Source: Vulcanimicrobium alpinum | GTDB taxonomy: Bacteria > Vulcanimicrobiota > Vulcanimicrobiia > Vulcanimicrobiales > Vulcanimicrobiaceae | NCBI RefSeq assembly: GCF_027923555.1 | Contig: NZ_AP025523.1 | Coordinates: 2,422,484 to 2,486,483, forward strand | Direction: 5' to 3' | DNA: 64,000 nt | Part shown: in pieces, positions 53,757 to 63,017 of the stretch | Numbering within the stretch: the stretch's first letter is position 1 | Layout: each line of letters starts with the position of its first letter | The notes under the pieces: model-generated | Database searches by the model: none | Told to the model about the DNA's origin: nothing | What the model saw: the letters and a program-made list of their open reading frames with translations, nothing else | Made by a program: the position numbers and the translations under genes

Positions 53757-54946
53757 AGGCGTTCGAAGATTGTGGCGATGCCTTGGCCCATGCCGATGCA
53801 CATCGTGGCGAGACCGTAGCGGCCGCCGCGGCGGCGGAGTTCGTGCAGCAGCGTCGTCGCGATGCGAGCGCCGCTGCAGCCCAGCGGGTGGCCCAGCGCG
53901 ATCGCGCCGCCGTTCACGTTCACGATCGCCGGATCGATCCCGAGTTCGCGGACGCACGCGACGGACTGCGCGGCGAACGCTTCGTTGAGTTCGACCAGAT
54001 CGAGATCCCGTGCCGCCAGCTTCGCGCGGTCGAGGGCCTTGCGCGTCGCACCGATCGGACCGATCCCCATGACGCTCGGATCGACGCCGAACGTCGCCGA
54101 CGTCACCACCCGCGCCATCGGCGTCCAGCCGTGCCGCTCGGCGGCTTCGGCGCTGCACATCAGCAGCGCGGCCGCGCCGTCGTTGAGCGGCGAGGAGTTG
54201 CCGGCAGTGACCGTCCCGTTCGCTTTGAACGCCGGCTTGAGTTTCGCGAGCGTCTCCATCGTCGTGTCGGGGCGCGGCGGCTCGTCCTGCGAAAGATCGT
54301 AGGATTTCTTGCCCGCGTCGACGTGCACCGGCGTCAGCTCGGCGGCGAAGCGGCCGGCCTCCACCGCGGTCTTGCATTTCATCTGGCTTTCGTACGCGAA
54401 ACGGTCCTGCGCATCGCGCGAGATGCCGTACTGCTCGGCGACGTTCTCGGCGGTCTCTCCGAGCGAAATCGGCGGATACCATGCGGCGAGCCGCGGATTC
54501 ACCATCCGGTTGCCAAGCGTCGTGTCGTGGATCTCGGGCGCGCGATCGTACGCCTTCTCGGATTTGAGGATCACGAACGGCGCGCGCGTCATCGATTCCG
54601 CACCGCCGGCAATCGCGACGTCGACGACGCCCGCGGCGATCGCATGATAGGCGGCGTTGAGCGCCTGCAGACCGCTTCCGCAGAGCCGGTTGAGCGTCGT
54701 GCCCGGGACGCTCGTCGGCAGCCCCGCGAGCAGCAGCGCCATCCGGCCCGCGTTGCGGCAGTCCTCGCCGGCCTGATTCGCGGCGCCCCAGAAGACGTCG
54801 TCGATCAGCGCGGGCTCGACGCGCGTGCGCTCCACCAGCGCGCGGATCGCGTGCGCTCCGAGGTCGTCCGGCCGCACGGACGCGAGCGCGCCTCCGTAGC
54901 GGCCCATCGGCGTGCGGAGGGCGTCGACAACAACGGCTTCGGGCAT
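53753..54946 (-). CDS. Acetyl-CoA C-acyltransferase (3-oxoadipyl-CoA thiolase-like)
   Basis: 397 residues from ATG 54946; the longer frame to 55054 overlaps the divergent gene and lacks family sequence. Nucleophile Cys89 (LNRLCGSGLQ), His in GGAIALGHPLGCSGAR, and the second Cys in TMCIGMGQG. Sequence is closest in style to PcaF/PaaJ 3-oxoadipyl-CoA thiolases, which end phenylacetate and beta-ketoadipate breakdown, consistent with paaK, paaF and paaG in this window. IS5 copy 2 abuts its stop codon. Confidence 0.9.
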   Translation of the reverse strand: MPEAVVVDALRTPMGRYGGALASVRPDDLGAHAIRALVERTRVEPALIDDVFWGAANQAGEDCRNAGRMALLLAGLPTSVPGTTLNRLCGSGLQALNAAYHAIAAGVVDVAIAGGAESMTRAPFVILKSEKAYDRAPEIHDTTLGNRMVNPRLAAWYPPISLGETAENVAEQYGISRDAQDRFAYESQMKCKTAVEAGRFAAELTPVHVDAGKKSYDLSQDEPPRPDTTMETLAKLKPAFKANGTVTAGNSSPLNDGAAALLMCSAEAAERHGWTPMARVVTSATFGVDPSVMGIGPIGATRKALDRAKLAARDLDLVELNEAFAAQSVACVRELGIDPAIVNVNGGAIALGHPLGCSGARIATTLLHELRRRGGRYGLATMCIGMGQGIATIFERL

Positions 54947-55008
54947 GACTCGTGGGGCTTCGCGCAGCAGGCGAGCCGGCCTTGCGGCGCGAGGGAGCGC
55001 ATCGGCTG

Positions 55009-56253
55009 ATGCGAACGGCATGCGGTGTGGAGCACGGGACGACGCACGCCGCATGCATCGCCGGCGGCGGACCGGCCGGGATGCTGCTGGGCTACTTGCT
55101 CGCCCGCGCGGGGCTCGACGTCGTCGTCCTCGAGAAGCACGGCGACTTTCTGCGCGACTTCCGCGGCGACACGGTCCACCCGTCGACGCTCGCGGTGATC
55201 GGCGAACTCGGCCTGCTCGAGCGTTTTCTGAAGATCCCGCATCAGCGCGTCGCGCGGCTCGCCGGGGTCGTCAACGGCCACCGCGTGACGATCGCCGACT
55301 TCGCGCACGTCCGGACGCGCTGCCGCTACATCGCGATGATGCCGCAGTGGGATCTGCTCAACTTCTTCGCGACGGAAGCACGCGCGTTTCCGAGCTTCCA
55401 CCTTGAGATCAACGCCGAGGTGACCGGCCTGATCGCAGAAGACGGGCGTGTGATCGGCGTGCGCGTTGCGGACCCGAGCGGGAAACGCGAGATTCGCGCG
55501 GCGCTCGTCGTCGCCGCCGACGGGCGCCATTCGACGGTTCGCCGCTGCGCGGCGCTGCCGGTGCACGATCTCGGCGCCCCGATCGACGTGCTGTGGATCC
55601 GTCTGCCGAAACGGCCCGGCGATCCGTCGGAGACGCTGGGATACTTCGACGCCGGGCGCGTGCTCGTCACGATCGATCGCGGCGAGTACTTCCAGTGCGG
55701 GCTCGTGATCCCGAAAGGCGGGATCGACGCGCTGCACGCGGGCGGGATCCGGGCCGTGCGCGAGCAGATCGCAGCGCTGGCGCCGCTGCTGCGCGATCGC
55801 GTCGACGCGATCCGCGATTGGAACGACGTCAGCCTGCTCACGGTGCGGATCGATCGACTCGAACGCTGGCATCGCCCGGGGCTGCTCTGCATCGGCGACG
55901 CCGCGCACGCAATGTCGCCGATGGGCGGCGTCGGGATCAACCTCGCGATTCAAGACGCGGTCGCCGCCGCGAACCTGCTCGCCGCGCCGCTGCGCGACGG
56001 CGCCGTCTCCGACGCGCAGCTCGAGGCGGTGCAGCGCCGCCGGATGCCGGCCGTCCGGTTCACGCAAGGCCTGCAGGTCTTCGCGCAGGAGCGCGTCTTC
56101 GGGCAAGCGCCGCCGGGCGCCGTGCCTTCACGGTCGCTTCCGGCACCGCTGCGGCTGCTGCAGATGCTCCCGCTGCTGCAGGCGATCCCCGCCTACGTCG
56201 TGGGCGTGGGAGTGCGTCCCGCACGCGTGCGCACGCCGAACCGCGCGGGCTGA
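55009..56253 (+). CDS. FAD-dependent aromatic hydroxylase-type monooxygenase
   Basis: 414 residues from ATG 55009 (a longer frame from 54952 overlaps only leader sequence). Group A flavoprotein monooxygenase: GGGPAG FAD motif (19-24), the DG motif in VVAADGRHS, and GDAAHAMSPMGGVGINLAIQDA, which binds FAD and NAD(P)H. Resembles UbiH/PHBH and kynurenine-type hydroxylases. Divergent from the thiolase with 62 nt between starts. The substrate is probably an aromatic acid but is not assignable. Confidence 0.85.
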   Translation: MRTACGVEHGTTHAACIAGGGPAGMLLGYLLARAGLDVVVLEKHGDFLRDFRGDTVHPSTLAVIGELGLLERFLKIPHQRVARLAGVVNGHRVTIADFAHVRTRCRYIAMMPQWDLLNFFATEARAFPSFHLEINAEVTGLIAEDGRVIGVRVADPSGKREIRAALVVAADGRHSTVRRCAALPVHDLGAPIDVLWIRLPKRPGDPSETLGYFDAGRVLVTIDRGEYFQCGLVIPKGGIDALHAGGIRAVREQIAALAPLLRDRVDAIRDWNDVSLLTVRIDRLERWHRPGLLCIGDAAHAMSPMGGVGINLAIQDAVAAANLLAAPLRDGAVSDAQLEAVQRRRMPAVRFTQGLQVFAQERVFGQAPPGAVPSRSLPAPLRLLQMLPLLQAIPAYVVGVGVRPARVRTPNRAG

Positions 56254-56263
56254 CGCGCATCCG

Positions 56264-57354
56264 TCACGCGATTCGCGTCACCGCGTCGACGTCGAGCTCG
56301 CCGGCGAGGCGATCGAGGTCGTCGAGGACCGACGTCAGGATCGGGATGCCGTCGCGGCGAACGCGAGCTCGTTCTCGTGCTCGATCTCGCCGGCGACGAA
56401 GATCCGGTCCTGCCCCGGCGCGCGCGCGCCGTCCTTGATCGCGCGCAGCTCGCGGTCGATGTCGCGTTTGAACGCGGCGACGTCGCGCAGCGCGTCGACG
56501 CGCAGCGCGCCGAAGAAATGCGACGTGATCCCCGACGGCGCCGTCGGGCTCTCCGTGATCGTCAGGTCGGCGCCGAACCAGCCGGCGGCGAGGACGCCGG
56601 TAAGCAATTCCGCGAGCGCGCCGAGGCCCTAGCCCTTGTGGCCGCCGTTCTCGGTGCCGAACCCGCCGAGCGGCAGCAGCGCGCCGGTGTGGCGCGCCGC
56701 CGGATCGCCGATGGGGTTGCCGTCGGCGTCGACCGCCCACCCGGGCTTGAGCTGCAGCCCCTTGCGCTCGTAGACTTCGAGTTTGCCGTACGTCACCGTC
56801 GTGGTCGCGAAATCGAGGACGAACGGCGGCTCGTCGCCCGCGGGCACTGCGAACGCGAACGGATTCGTTCCCTGCATCTTCGTCCGTCCGAACGTCGGCA
56901 CCGCAAAGTGCGCGGAGTCGGTCGAGCAGATTCCGATCATGTCGTGCGGCAGCGCCATCATCGCGTAGTAGCCGGCGATCCCGTAATGGTTCGAGTTGCG
57001 CACCGCGGCGAACGCGATCCCGCGCTCGCGCGCCTTCGCGATCGTGGCGCTCATCGCGTGATGCGATGCCGGATGCCCCAAGCCGTTGCCCGCGTCGAGC
57101 AGCAGCGACGTCGGCGTCTCTCGCACGCGCGTGTACGTCGGCCGCGGGACGATGCGGCCGTTGCGGATGCGGTCGACGTAGAACCACCGCAGTCGTGCGA
57201 CGCCGTGCGATTCGATCCCGCGCCGGTCCGCGGCGACCAGCACGTCGGCGACGATGCGCGCCGCTTCGTCGTCGACGCCGACGGCGACGAGCGATGCCGC
57301 GACGAAGCGCTGCAGATCGTCCTCGCGCACGCGCGCAACGGCGGCCTCCGTCAT
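56264..57354 (-). pseudogene. Ldh2-family malate/lactate dehydrogenase, broken tandem copy
   Basis: ATG 57354 overlaps the stop of the intact paralogue (ATGA). The protein follows the paralogue from RRGIESHGVARL through GTENGGHKG. There an in-frame TAG (complement at 56629-56631) replaces the Tyr codon of the paralogue (GHKGYGLGAL). The sequence continues GLGALAELLTGVLAAGW, and near ENELAF a single base is missing (about 56368-56375). After this the other frame gives RRDGIPILTSVLDDLDRLAG and a stop at 56264. Two independent lesions argue for a pseudogene; an ATG at 56607 could start only a C-terminal fragment. Confidence 0.85.
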
Positions 57355-58460
57355 ACCGGTTCGACGACGAAGCGGTCGAGTTTCGCGATGCCCAGGCGAT
57401 CGGCGAGCGCGTCTATCGTCTCCCACACCTTGGGATCGATCGGAACGCCCTCGCTGCGATACCGTTCGGTGTGCTCGCGTTCGGGATCGCCCGCGACCAG
57501 GACGCGCTCGACGCCGGGCGACGTCCGTCCCGCGCGCAGCAAGCCGAGTTGACGATCGAGATCGCGTCCGAACAGCGGCAGATCGCGGATCGCGTCGACG
57601 CGGAACGCACCGAAGAAGTTGCCGACCGTTCCGCCGTGCAGGCCGCGTTCGTCGAGCCCGAGGTCGGTCCCGAACGGTCCCCCCGAGAGCACGCCGCAGA
57701 GGATCTCGACCAGCGCGCCGAGGCCGTAGCCTTTGTGCCCGCCGTTCTCGGTGCCGTAGCCGCCCAGCGGCAGCAGCGCGCCGGTCGTCATCGCGATGCG
57801 CGGATCGCGCGTCTCGCGTCCGTCGGCGTCGACGGCCCAGCCGGGTTTGAGCTCCTTCGACTTGCGATCGCTCACTTCGAGGCGACCGAACGTCACCGCC
57901 GTCGTCGCCATGTCGAGGACGTACGGCGGCCCGTCGGCGGCGGGGATGGCTACGGCGATCGGATTCGTGCCCTGCGTCTTCTGCCGGCCGAACGTCGGCA
58001 CCGCGAGATGCGTCGAGTTGGTCATCGCGAGACCGATCATCCCGCGATCGAGCGCCATCATCGCGTAGTAAGCGCCGATTCCGAAATGGTTGGAGTTGCG
58101 CAGCGTCGCCAAGCCGATCCCCGTCTGCTCCGCCTTCGCGATCGCCGCGCGCATCGCATGGATGCCGGCCGGATGGCCGAGTCCGTTGCCCGCGTCGAGC
58201 GCGATCTGCGTCGGGCTCTCGCGCAGCACGGTGTACTGCGGGCGCGCCGCGACGACGCCGGCCTCGATCCGCCGGCAGTAGAACGTGTCGAGGCGCGCGA
58301 TCCCGTGCGATTCGACGCCGCGCAGATCGGCGGCGACGAGGACGTCGGCGACGTCGCGTGCGTCGCTCTGGGAGACGTCGAGTGCGGTGAGAGCGCGGAC
58401 GATAAACGCCCGCTCGTCCGCCTCGTTCGCACGGATCTTCGAAGGCTCTTCACCGATCAT
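57351..58460 (-). CDS. Ldh2-family NAD(P)-dependent malate/lactate/sulfolactate dehydrogenase
   Basis: 369 residues. Family marks: catalytic His in RGVESHGIARLD, NSNHFGIGAYYAMMA, PTFGRQKTQGTNPIAVAIP, and GGYGTENGGHKGYGLG. Oxidises a 2-hydroxy acid. An intact member of a tandem pair; the second copy downstream is broken. Both copies share the same order of motifs but differ throughout, so the duplication is old. Substrate unknown. Confidence 0.9.
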   Translation of the reverse strand: MIGEEPSKIRANEADERAFIVRALTALDVSQSDARDVADVLVAADLRGVESHGIARLDTFYCRRIEAGVVAARPQYTVLRESPTQIALDAGNGLGHPAGIHAMRAAIAKAEQTGIGLATLRNSNHFGIGAYYAMMALDRGMIGLAMTNSTHLAVPTFGRQKTQGTNPIAVAIPAADGPPYVLDMATTAVTFGRLEVSDRKSKELKPGWAVDADGRETRDPRIAMTTGALLPLGGYGTENGGHKGYGLGALVEILCGVLSGGPFGTDLGLDERGLHGGTVGNFFGAFRVDAIRDLPLFGRDLDRQLGLLRAGRTSPGVERVLVAGDPEREHTERYRSEGVPIDPKVWETIDALADRLGIAKLDRFVVEPV

Positions 58461-58514
58461 CGCGTTCTTGCGTTCGGGACCCCGGAGCTGCGGCCCCGCC
58501 GCCGCCGGACGCCG

Positions 58515-59348
58515 TCAGTCGGCCCGCACGTCACGCAGCTTGCGCGCGACATCCGCAAGGACACGGTCCGCCGCGTACTCGTCGAAGCGGGCGCGGTCGT
58601 AGCAGAGCGCGAGCCAACCGCGGCCGTCGACGATCGCCCCCGGCGCGAGAATCGCTGACTCGCCGGGGGCGACGAGCGGGAACGCGAGCAGCGTCCCGGT
58701 CGCGCCGACGTTCGTGACCGTCGCGGTCGCGCCGCCGACGTCGTGCGCGGTGAGTGCGCCGCTGCGCGCGCGCGCCGCGAGGTCCGCGATCTGCGCGGCG
58801 ATCGCGTCGAGCGATGCGGCGTTCGCCTGCGAGACGACGGGCACGACGAGGCCGCCGAGGATCTCGACCGCGACGCCGATGCGGTCGGCATTAAGCGCGC
58901 GGCCGAACGCGCGGACGAAGTAGGCCGTCCAGGCCCGGCCGCCGCGGTCGACGGCGGAGAGATCGATCTGCACCGCGCACGAACCTTGCGCGATCGTGGC
59001 GCGCGCTTCGGTCATGCGCTCCGCGATGCGCTTGCGCATCGCCGTCAAACCGCCCGCTTTCGTGAGCGTCGGCGGCGCGACGGGCCGCGAGACCGCGGTG
59101 TGCATGCCGGCGGGCGTCGCGTCGGCGAAGCGCGCGAGGATCTGACCGACCTCGGCGCGTTCGCCTTCGAGGACGAGAATCTCGGCGAGGATGCCGTCCT
59201 GCGGCGATTCGACGTCGGTGTTCACCTTGTCGGTCTCGACGGCGAAGAGCGGCTCGCCGCGATTCACGGCGTCGCCGGGTTTCTTGTACCAGGCAGAGAC
59301 CAGGCCGTCGACGAGCGTGTCGGCGAGCTTGGGGAACTCGACGTTCAT
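58515..59348 (-). CDS. Lipoyl-E2-like protein with degenerate acyltransferase domain
   Basis: 277 residues. Residues 1-77 are a biotinyl/lipoyl domain with the lipoylated Lys41 (VETDKVNTD). About 95-277 is a shortened 2-oxo acid dehydrogenase acyltransferase domain (LTAMRKRIAERMTEA, GGLVVPVV, VTNVGATGTL). The catalytic HRxxDG box is absent: the position reads CYDRARFDEYAAD, with no His and no Gly. No peripheral-subunit-binding domain is visible between the two. It overlaps the E1-beta fusion gene by 4 nt. Probably carries the lipoyl arm but needs another subunit for transacylation. Confidence 0.82.
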   Translation of the reverse strand: MNVEFPKLADTLVDGLVSAWYKKPGDAVNRGEPLFAVETDKVNTDVESPQDGILAEILVLEGERAEVGQILARFADATPAGMHTAVSRPVAPPTLTKAGGLTAMRKRIAERMTEARATIAQGSCAVQIDLSAVDRGGRAWTAYFVRAFGRALNADRIGVAVEILGGLVVPVVSQANAASLDAIAAQIADLAARARSGALTAHDVGGATATVTNVGATGTLLAFPLVAPGESAILAPGAIVDGRGWLALCYDRARFDEYAADRVLADVARKLRDVRAD

Positions 59349-60814
59349 GGGCGCGTCTCCGGCCGCGCTTCGACAGGCTCAGCGTGACGCGCCTCAGCAG
59401 GACGCGATTCGCATGCGGTTTTGAAGGCGGCGAGAAAGCGGCCGACGTCGGCGCCGTCGACGGCGCGGTGGTCGACGGCGCACGTGACGAAGGCGCGGCC
59501 GTTACGGACGGCGCCGATGCGGACGGCGGCGGTGTGGCCGGGGCGGACGAACGGAACGGCGAGATCGCTGCCGCTCGCGCCGTAGTCGATCAGTGCGATC
59601 GTTCCGCCGCCGCGCGAGGGCATCGCGGGGCCGAGGTCGAGGTCGACGACGACGTCGGCGTGCTCGACGATCCCCGTCCAAGCGAACGTTGCGTTGAAGC
59701 GCGGGAACGCGCGCGCCGCCGCGACGAGCGCGTCGAGCGCGAGGCGCGTGTGCTCCGCGGGAAGGTCGACCGCGATCGTGCTCGACGCCTGCGGGATCAC
59801 CGGGTCGTACGCGGGCGTTGCGCCGCCGCGCTGCGCGCGCGCCGCCGCGAGCCGCACGATCGCGTCGCGAATCGTCGCGCGATTCGGCACGATCGCGTCT
59901 TCGAGGACCTCGTCGACGGGGATTCCGGGGATATCGGGCATCGCGACGCGCACCGGCGGGACGTCGAGGACGCCGGCTTCCGCCGCGATCGCGCACAACT
60001 CCGCGCCGAGACCCATCGTCAGCGTATCTTCGTGCACGACGCACAGCCGGCGCGTCTTCGCGAGCGATGCGAGGATCGTCGCGCGATCGAGCGGGAGCAG
60101 CGTGCGCAGGTCGATCACTTCGACGTCGATCCCCTCGCCGGCGAGCGTCTGCGCCGCCGCGAGCGATTCGTGCAGCATCATCCCGTAGCTCAGCACGGTG
60201 ACGTCGCTGCCCGCGCGCGCGACCGCGGCCTCGCCGATCGGGACGAGATATTCGCCCTCCGGGACGTCGCCGCGGATCGCACGATAGGTCCGCTTGTGTT
60301 CGAGAACGAGCACCGGATCGGGATCGCGGATCGCCGCGGTGAGCAGGCCCTTCGCGTCGGCCGGGGTCGACGGCGCCACGATCTTCAATCCCGGCGCGTG
60401 CGCGTAAAACGCCTCGACGCTCTGCGAATGGTACGGACCGCCGCGAAAGCCGCCGCCGTACGCGGTGCGCAAGACGAGCGGACACGTCCAATCTCCTCCG
60501 GTGCGCCACCGGATCTTCGCCGCTTCGCCAACGAGATGGTCCATCGCCGCGTGGATGAAGTCGGCGAACTGGATCTCCGCGACCGGTCGCAGGCCGCGCA
60601 TCGCCATCCCGACCGCGACGCCGGCGATCCCCGTCTCGGCCATCGGCATGTCGATGACGCGCCGCGCGCCGAAGCGCGCGTGCAGCCCTTCCGTCGCGCG
60701 GAAGACGCCGCCCAGCACGCCGACGTCTTCGCCGAGGACGACCACGCACTCGTCGCGAGCCATCTCGCCGGCGAGCGCTTCGCGCACTGCCTCGACGACC
60801 GAGCGCTCACGCAT
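59345..60814 (-). CDS. 2-oxo acid dehydrogenase E1-beta fused to an E2 C-terminal catalytic domain
   Basis: 489 residues from ATG 60814 (a longer frame starts inside the E1-alpha gene). Residues 1-325 are a complete transketolase-like E1-beta (VVLGEDVGVLGGVFRATEGL, GTEGL-like loops, VEVIDLRTLLPLD). After a linker at about 326-345, residues 346-470 match only the C-terminal part of an E2 acyltransferase, with the intact catalytic box DHRAVDG (H449). The tail from about 471 (RHAEPVEARPE) is encoded by a dispersed intergenic repeat. I know no standard E1-beta with this addition. It overlaps E1-alpha by 8 nt. Confidence 0.87.
   Translation of the reverse strand: MRERSVVEAVREALAGEMARDECVVVLGEDVGVLGGVFRATEGLHARFGARRVIDMPMAETGIAGVAVGMAMRGLRPVAEIQFADFIHAAMDHLVGEAAKIRWRTGGDWTCPLVLRTAYGGGFRGGPYHSQSVEAFYAHAPGLKIVAPSTPADAKGLLTAAIRDPDPVLVLEHKRTYRAIRGDVPEGEYLVPIGEAAVARAGSDVTVLSYGMMLHESLAAAQTLAGEGIDVEVIDLRTLLPLDRATILASLAKTRRLCVVHEDTLTMGLGAELCAIAAEAGVLDVPPVRVAMPDIPGIPVDEVLEDAIVPNRATIRDAIVRLAAARAQRGGATPAYDPVIPQASSTIAVDLPAEHTRLALDALVAAARAFPRFNATFAWTGIVEHADVVVDLDLGPAMPSRGGGTIALIDYGASGSDLAVPFVRPGHTAAVRIGAVRNGRAFVTCAVDHRAVDGADVGRFLAAFKTACESRPAEARHAEPVEARPETRP
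59367..59390 (-). repeat. Dispersed repeat inside the E1-beta fusion gene end
   Basis: The reverse form of the GTCACGCTGAGC-type repeat (CGCTTCGACAGGCTCAGC) encodes part of the C-terminal tail of the E1-beta fusion, so the repeat has become coding or the stop has shifted downstream through it. Confidence 0.6.
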
Positions 60815-61754
60815 ACGCGTGCTCGAGGACCGTCGCCGGATCGCCGAGCGGCTGCGCTTCCGCCCACGCCGCCGCGTCGTCGGCGATCGCGGCATTTTCG
60901 GCGTCGACCGCTGCGGCCCACGCGGCGTCGACCAGCGCACGCGCGCGTACGAGCGGATCCTGCGTCGCGCGTGCCGCCTCGATCTCGCTGCGGTCGCGGT
61001 AGCGCGTGTCGTCGTCGTTCGAGGTGTTGGGCAGAAACCGGATGCACTGCGCGTCGATCAGCGTCGGGCCGGCGCCGCTGCGCGCACGCGCGATCGCCTC
61101 GGCGGCGGCGGCATGCATCGCCTCGAGGTCGCCGCCGTCGACCGCGATCCCCGGCATCCCGTAGCCGGCCGCGCGCGCCACGAGCGTCTCGGTCGCGTAC
61201 TCGTCTTCGCGCCGGACCGACTGCGTCCAGCCGTTGCGGTGGACGACGAACACGCACGGAAGCCGGTGGACGGCCGCGAGGTTCATCGACTCGTGCGCTT
61301 CGCCTTTCTGCGCGCCGCCGTCGCCGAACGCGATCACGGTGACGCTGCCGTCGCCGAGCAGCTGCGAGCCCCACGCGCAGCCGACGCCGTGCGAGCAGTG
61401 GTTGGGCTGCGGTCCCTGCTGGGAGAGCACGTGCAGCGCACGCGAGCCGAAATGGGCGTAGGGCTGGCGGCCGCGCGCGTTCGGATCGGAGGGCCGCGAG
61501 AAGAAACAGAGCATCACGTCGCGCGCCGGCATCCCGAGAACGAGCAAGGCCGCAAGATCGCGGTAATGCGGCGCGAGCCAATCGACCCCGGGCTGCATCG
61601 CGAGCGCGTACCCCGTGCCGATCGCCTCGTGTCCGCTGCACGGGACTGCGAAATGCGCGCGGCCGGCCCGAGCCAGCCGCCACATCCGCTCGTCGAGCGC
61701 TCGCGCGAGCGAGAGCGCGCGATAGCCGCGCTCCCGCTCCGATCGTTCGAGCAT
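60807..61754 (-). CDS. 2-oxo acid dehydrogenase E1-alpha (thiamine diphosphate) subunit
   Basis: 315 residues, ATG 61754. The ThDP motif is FGDGGAQKGEAHESMN (Gly-Asp-Gly at about 143-145, Asn ending). Early residues HFAVPCSGHEAIGTGYA fit the E1-alpha alpha-helical start. Branched-chain, acetoin or pyruvate substrate cannot be told from sequence; adjacent LivJ/LivF genes favour branched-chain keto acids. It leads the three-gene operon (E1-alpha, E1-beta fusion, lipoyl-E2). No E3 gene is in the window. Confidence 0.9.
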   Translation of the reverse strand: MLERSERERGYRALSLARALDERMWRLARAGRAHFAVPCSGHEAIGTGYALAMQPGVDWLAPHYRDLAALLVLGMPARDVMLCFFSRPSDPNARGRQPYAHFGSRALHVLSQQGPQPNHCSHGVGCAWGSQLLGDGSVTVIAFGDGGAQKGEAHESMNLAAVHRLPCVFVVHRNGWTQSVRREDEYATETLVARAAGYGMPGIAVDGGDLEAMHAAAAEAIARARSGAGPTLIDAQCIRFLPNTSNDDDTRYRDRSEIEAARATQDPLVRARALVDAAWAAAVDAENAAIADDAAAWAEAQPLGDPATVLEHAYA

Positions 61755-61758
61755 CGCG

Positions 61759-62928
61759 CTACTTCGCGATCGTGAACTTTCCGCCGGCGACGCGCGTCAG
61801 GACGAGCGAGAACACCGAGAGCCCGTTGTGATCGCCGCCCGACATGCGGAACGTTCCAGTGACACCGGTGTAGTCGGTGTGCTCGAGCGCTTGGCGCAGC
61901 TTTTCACCGTCGGTCGACTTCGCGCGTTCCAGCGCCTGTTTGAGAACGTAGACGCTGTCGTATCCGAATCCGCCGAAGATGCTGACCGGCGCATCTTTGG
62001 GATAGCCGCTCTCGAACGCGGAGATGTAGTGCGTCAGCAGCTTCTTCTGCGGATCGTTCGCCGGCAGATAGCTCGCGACGTTGATCTTCGTGCTCGCGAT
62101 GAACGCGCCGTCGAGCGCGGCGCCGGCCTGCTGCGGGAAGACCCCCGTCGCCGCACCGTCGGAGTAGAAGATCGGCACCGAGATGCCGAGTTCGCGATAA
62201 CCCTTGATGATCACGTTCGCCGACGGCAGCGTCGTCCACGCGACGACGGCCTGCGGGTTGGCAGCTTTGATCTTCGTCAATTGCGTCGTCGCGTCGCTCG
62301 CGCGCGCGTCGATCGCTTCAGCGTCGACGACTTCAAATCCGAAGCGCTTCCCGGCGTCCTGGAAATGGGAGAGGCCCGTCTTGCCGTAGTCGTCGTTGCG
62401 GTAGATGACGGCGACCTTCGTCATCTTCTTCGCGCGCATGTACTCCTGCATCGACTGCGCGACGTGGAAGTCGGTGATCGGCATCTTGAAGATCCACTGC
62501 CGATCGGCGATCGGCTGGATCACCTGCGCGCTCGAGGCGAGCGAGACCATCGGCACCTTTGCCTGCGTCGCGAGCGGGACCATCGCCAGCGACGTTTGCG
62601 TCAGCGACGAGCCGATGATCGCGGCGACGTGCTGGTCGAGGAGCTTGCGGGTGTTGTTGACGGCGGTCGTCGCGTTCGACTCGTCGTCGAGGACCGTGAC
62701 CTGCAGCGGATGCCCCTGTACGCCGCCGGCCTTGTTGATCTCGTCGACCGCCATCTGGATGCTGTCGGCTTCCGGCCGGCCGAGGGTCGCACCCGGACCG
62801 CTCTCTGAAACGGTCGCACCGATCACGTAGGGTTCCGCGGCGGCACCGGCGAGACGCGGCGGTGCCGCCGGAACGATGAGGAGCGCGGCGAGCGCGAGCA
62901 TGCCGAAACGAACGACGATCCGAACCAT
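61759..62928 (-). CDS. livJ: Branched-chain amino acid ABC transporter substrate-binding protein
   Basis: 389 residues from ATG 62928 with AAGGAGGG upstream. Signal peptide at about 1-28 (FGMLALAALLIVPAAPP). Type I periplasmic-binding fold with the LivJ start YVIGATVSESGPGATLG, ADSIQMAVDEINKAGGV, and GSSLTQTSLAMVP. Binds amino acids (or aromatic/amide compounds) for the Liv system. Separated by 4 nt from E1-alpha. Confidence 0.9.
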   Translation of the reverse strand: MVRIVVRFGMLALAALLIVPAAPPRLAGAAAEPYVIGATVSESGPGATLGRPEADSIQMAVDEINKAGGVQGHPLQVTVLDDESNATTAVNNTRKLLDQHVAAIIGSSLTQTSLAMVPLATQAKVPMVSLASSAQVIQPIADRQWIFKMPITDFHVAQSMQEYMRAKKMTKVAVIYRNDDYGKTGLSHFQDAGKRFGFEVVDAEAIDARASDATTQLTKIKAANPQAVVAWTTLPSANVIIKGYRELGISVPIFYSDGAATGVFPQQAGAALDGAFIASTKINVASYLPANDPQKKLLTHYISAFESGYPKDAPVSIFGGFGYDSVYVLKQALERAKSTDGEKLRQALEHTDYTGVTGTFRMSGGDHNGLSVFSLVLTRVAGGKFTIAK

Positions 62929-63017
62929 CTGACCCTCCTTACTTTCTTGCCGTCGTGTTGGCGGGCGACGCCGCAGTTTCCGTCTGAACGCGAGGCCGCG
63001 AGCGGTCCGCGCCGCCC

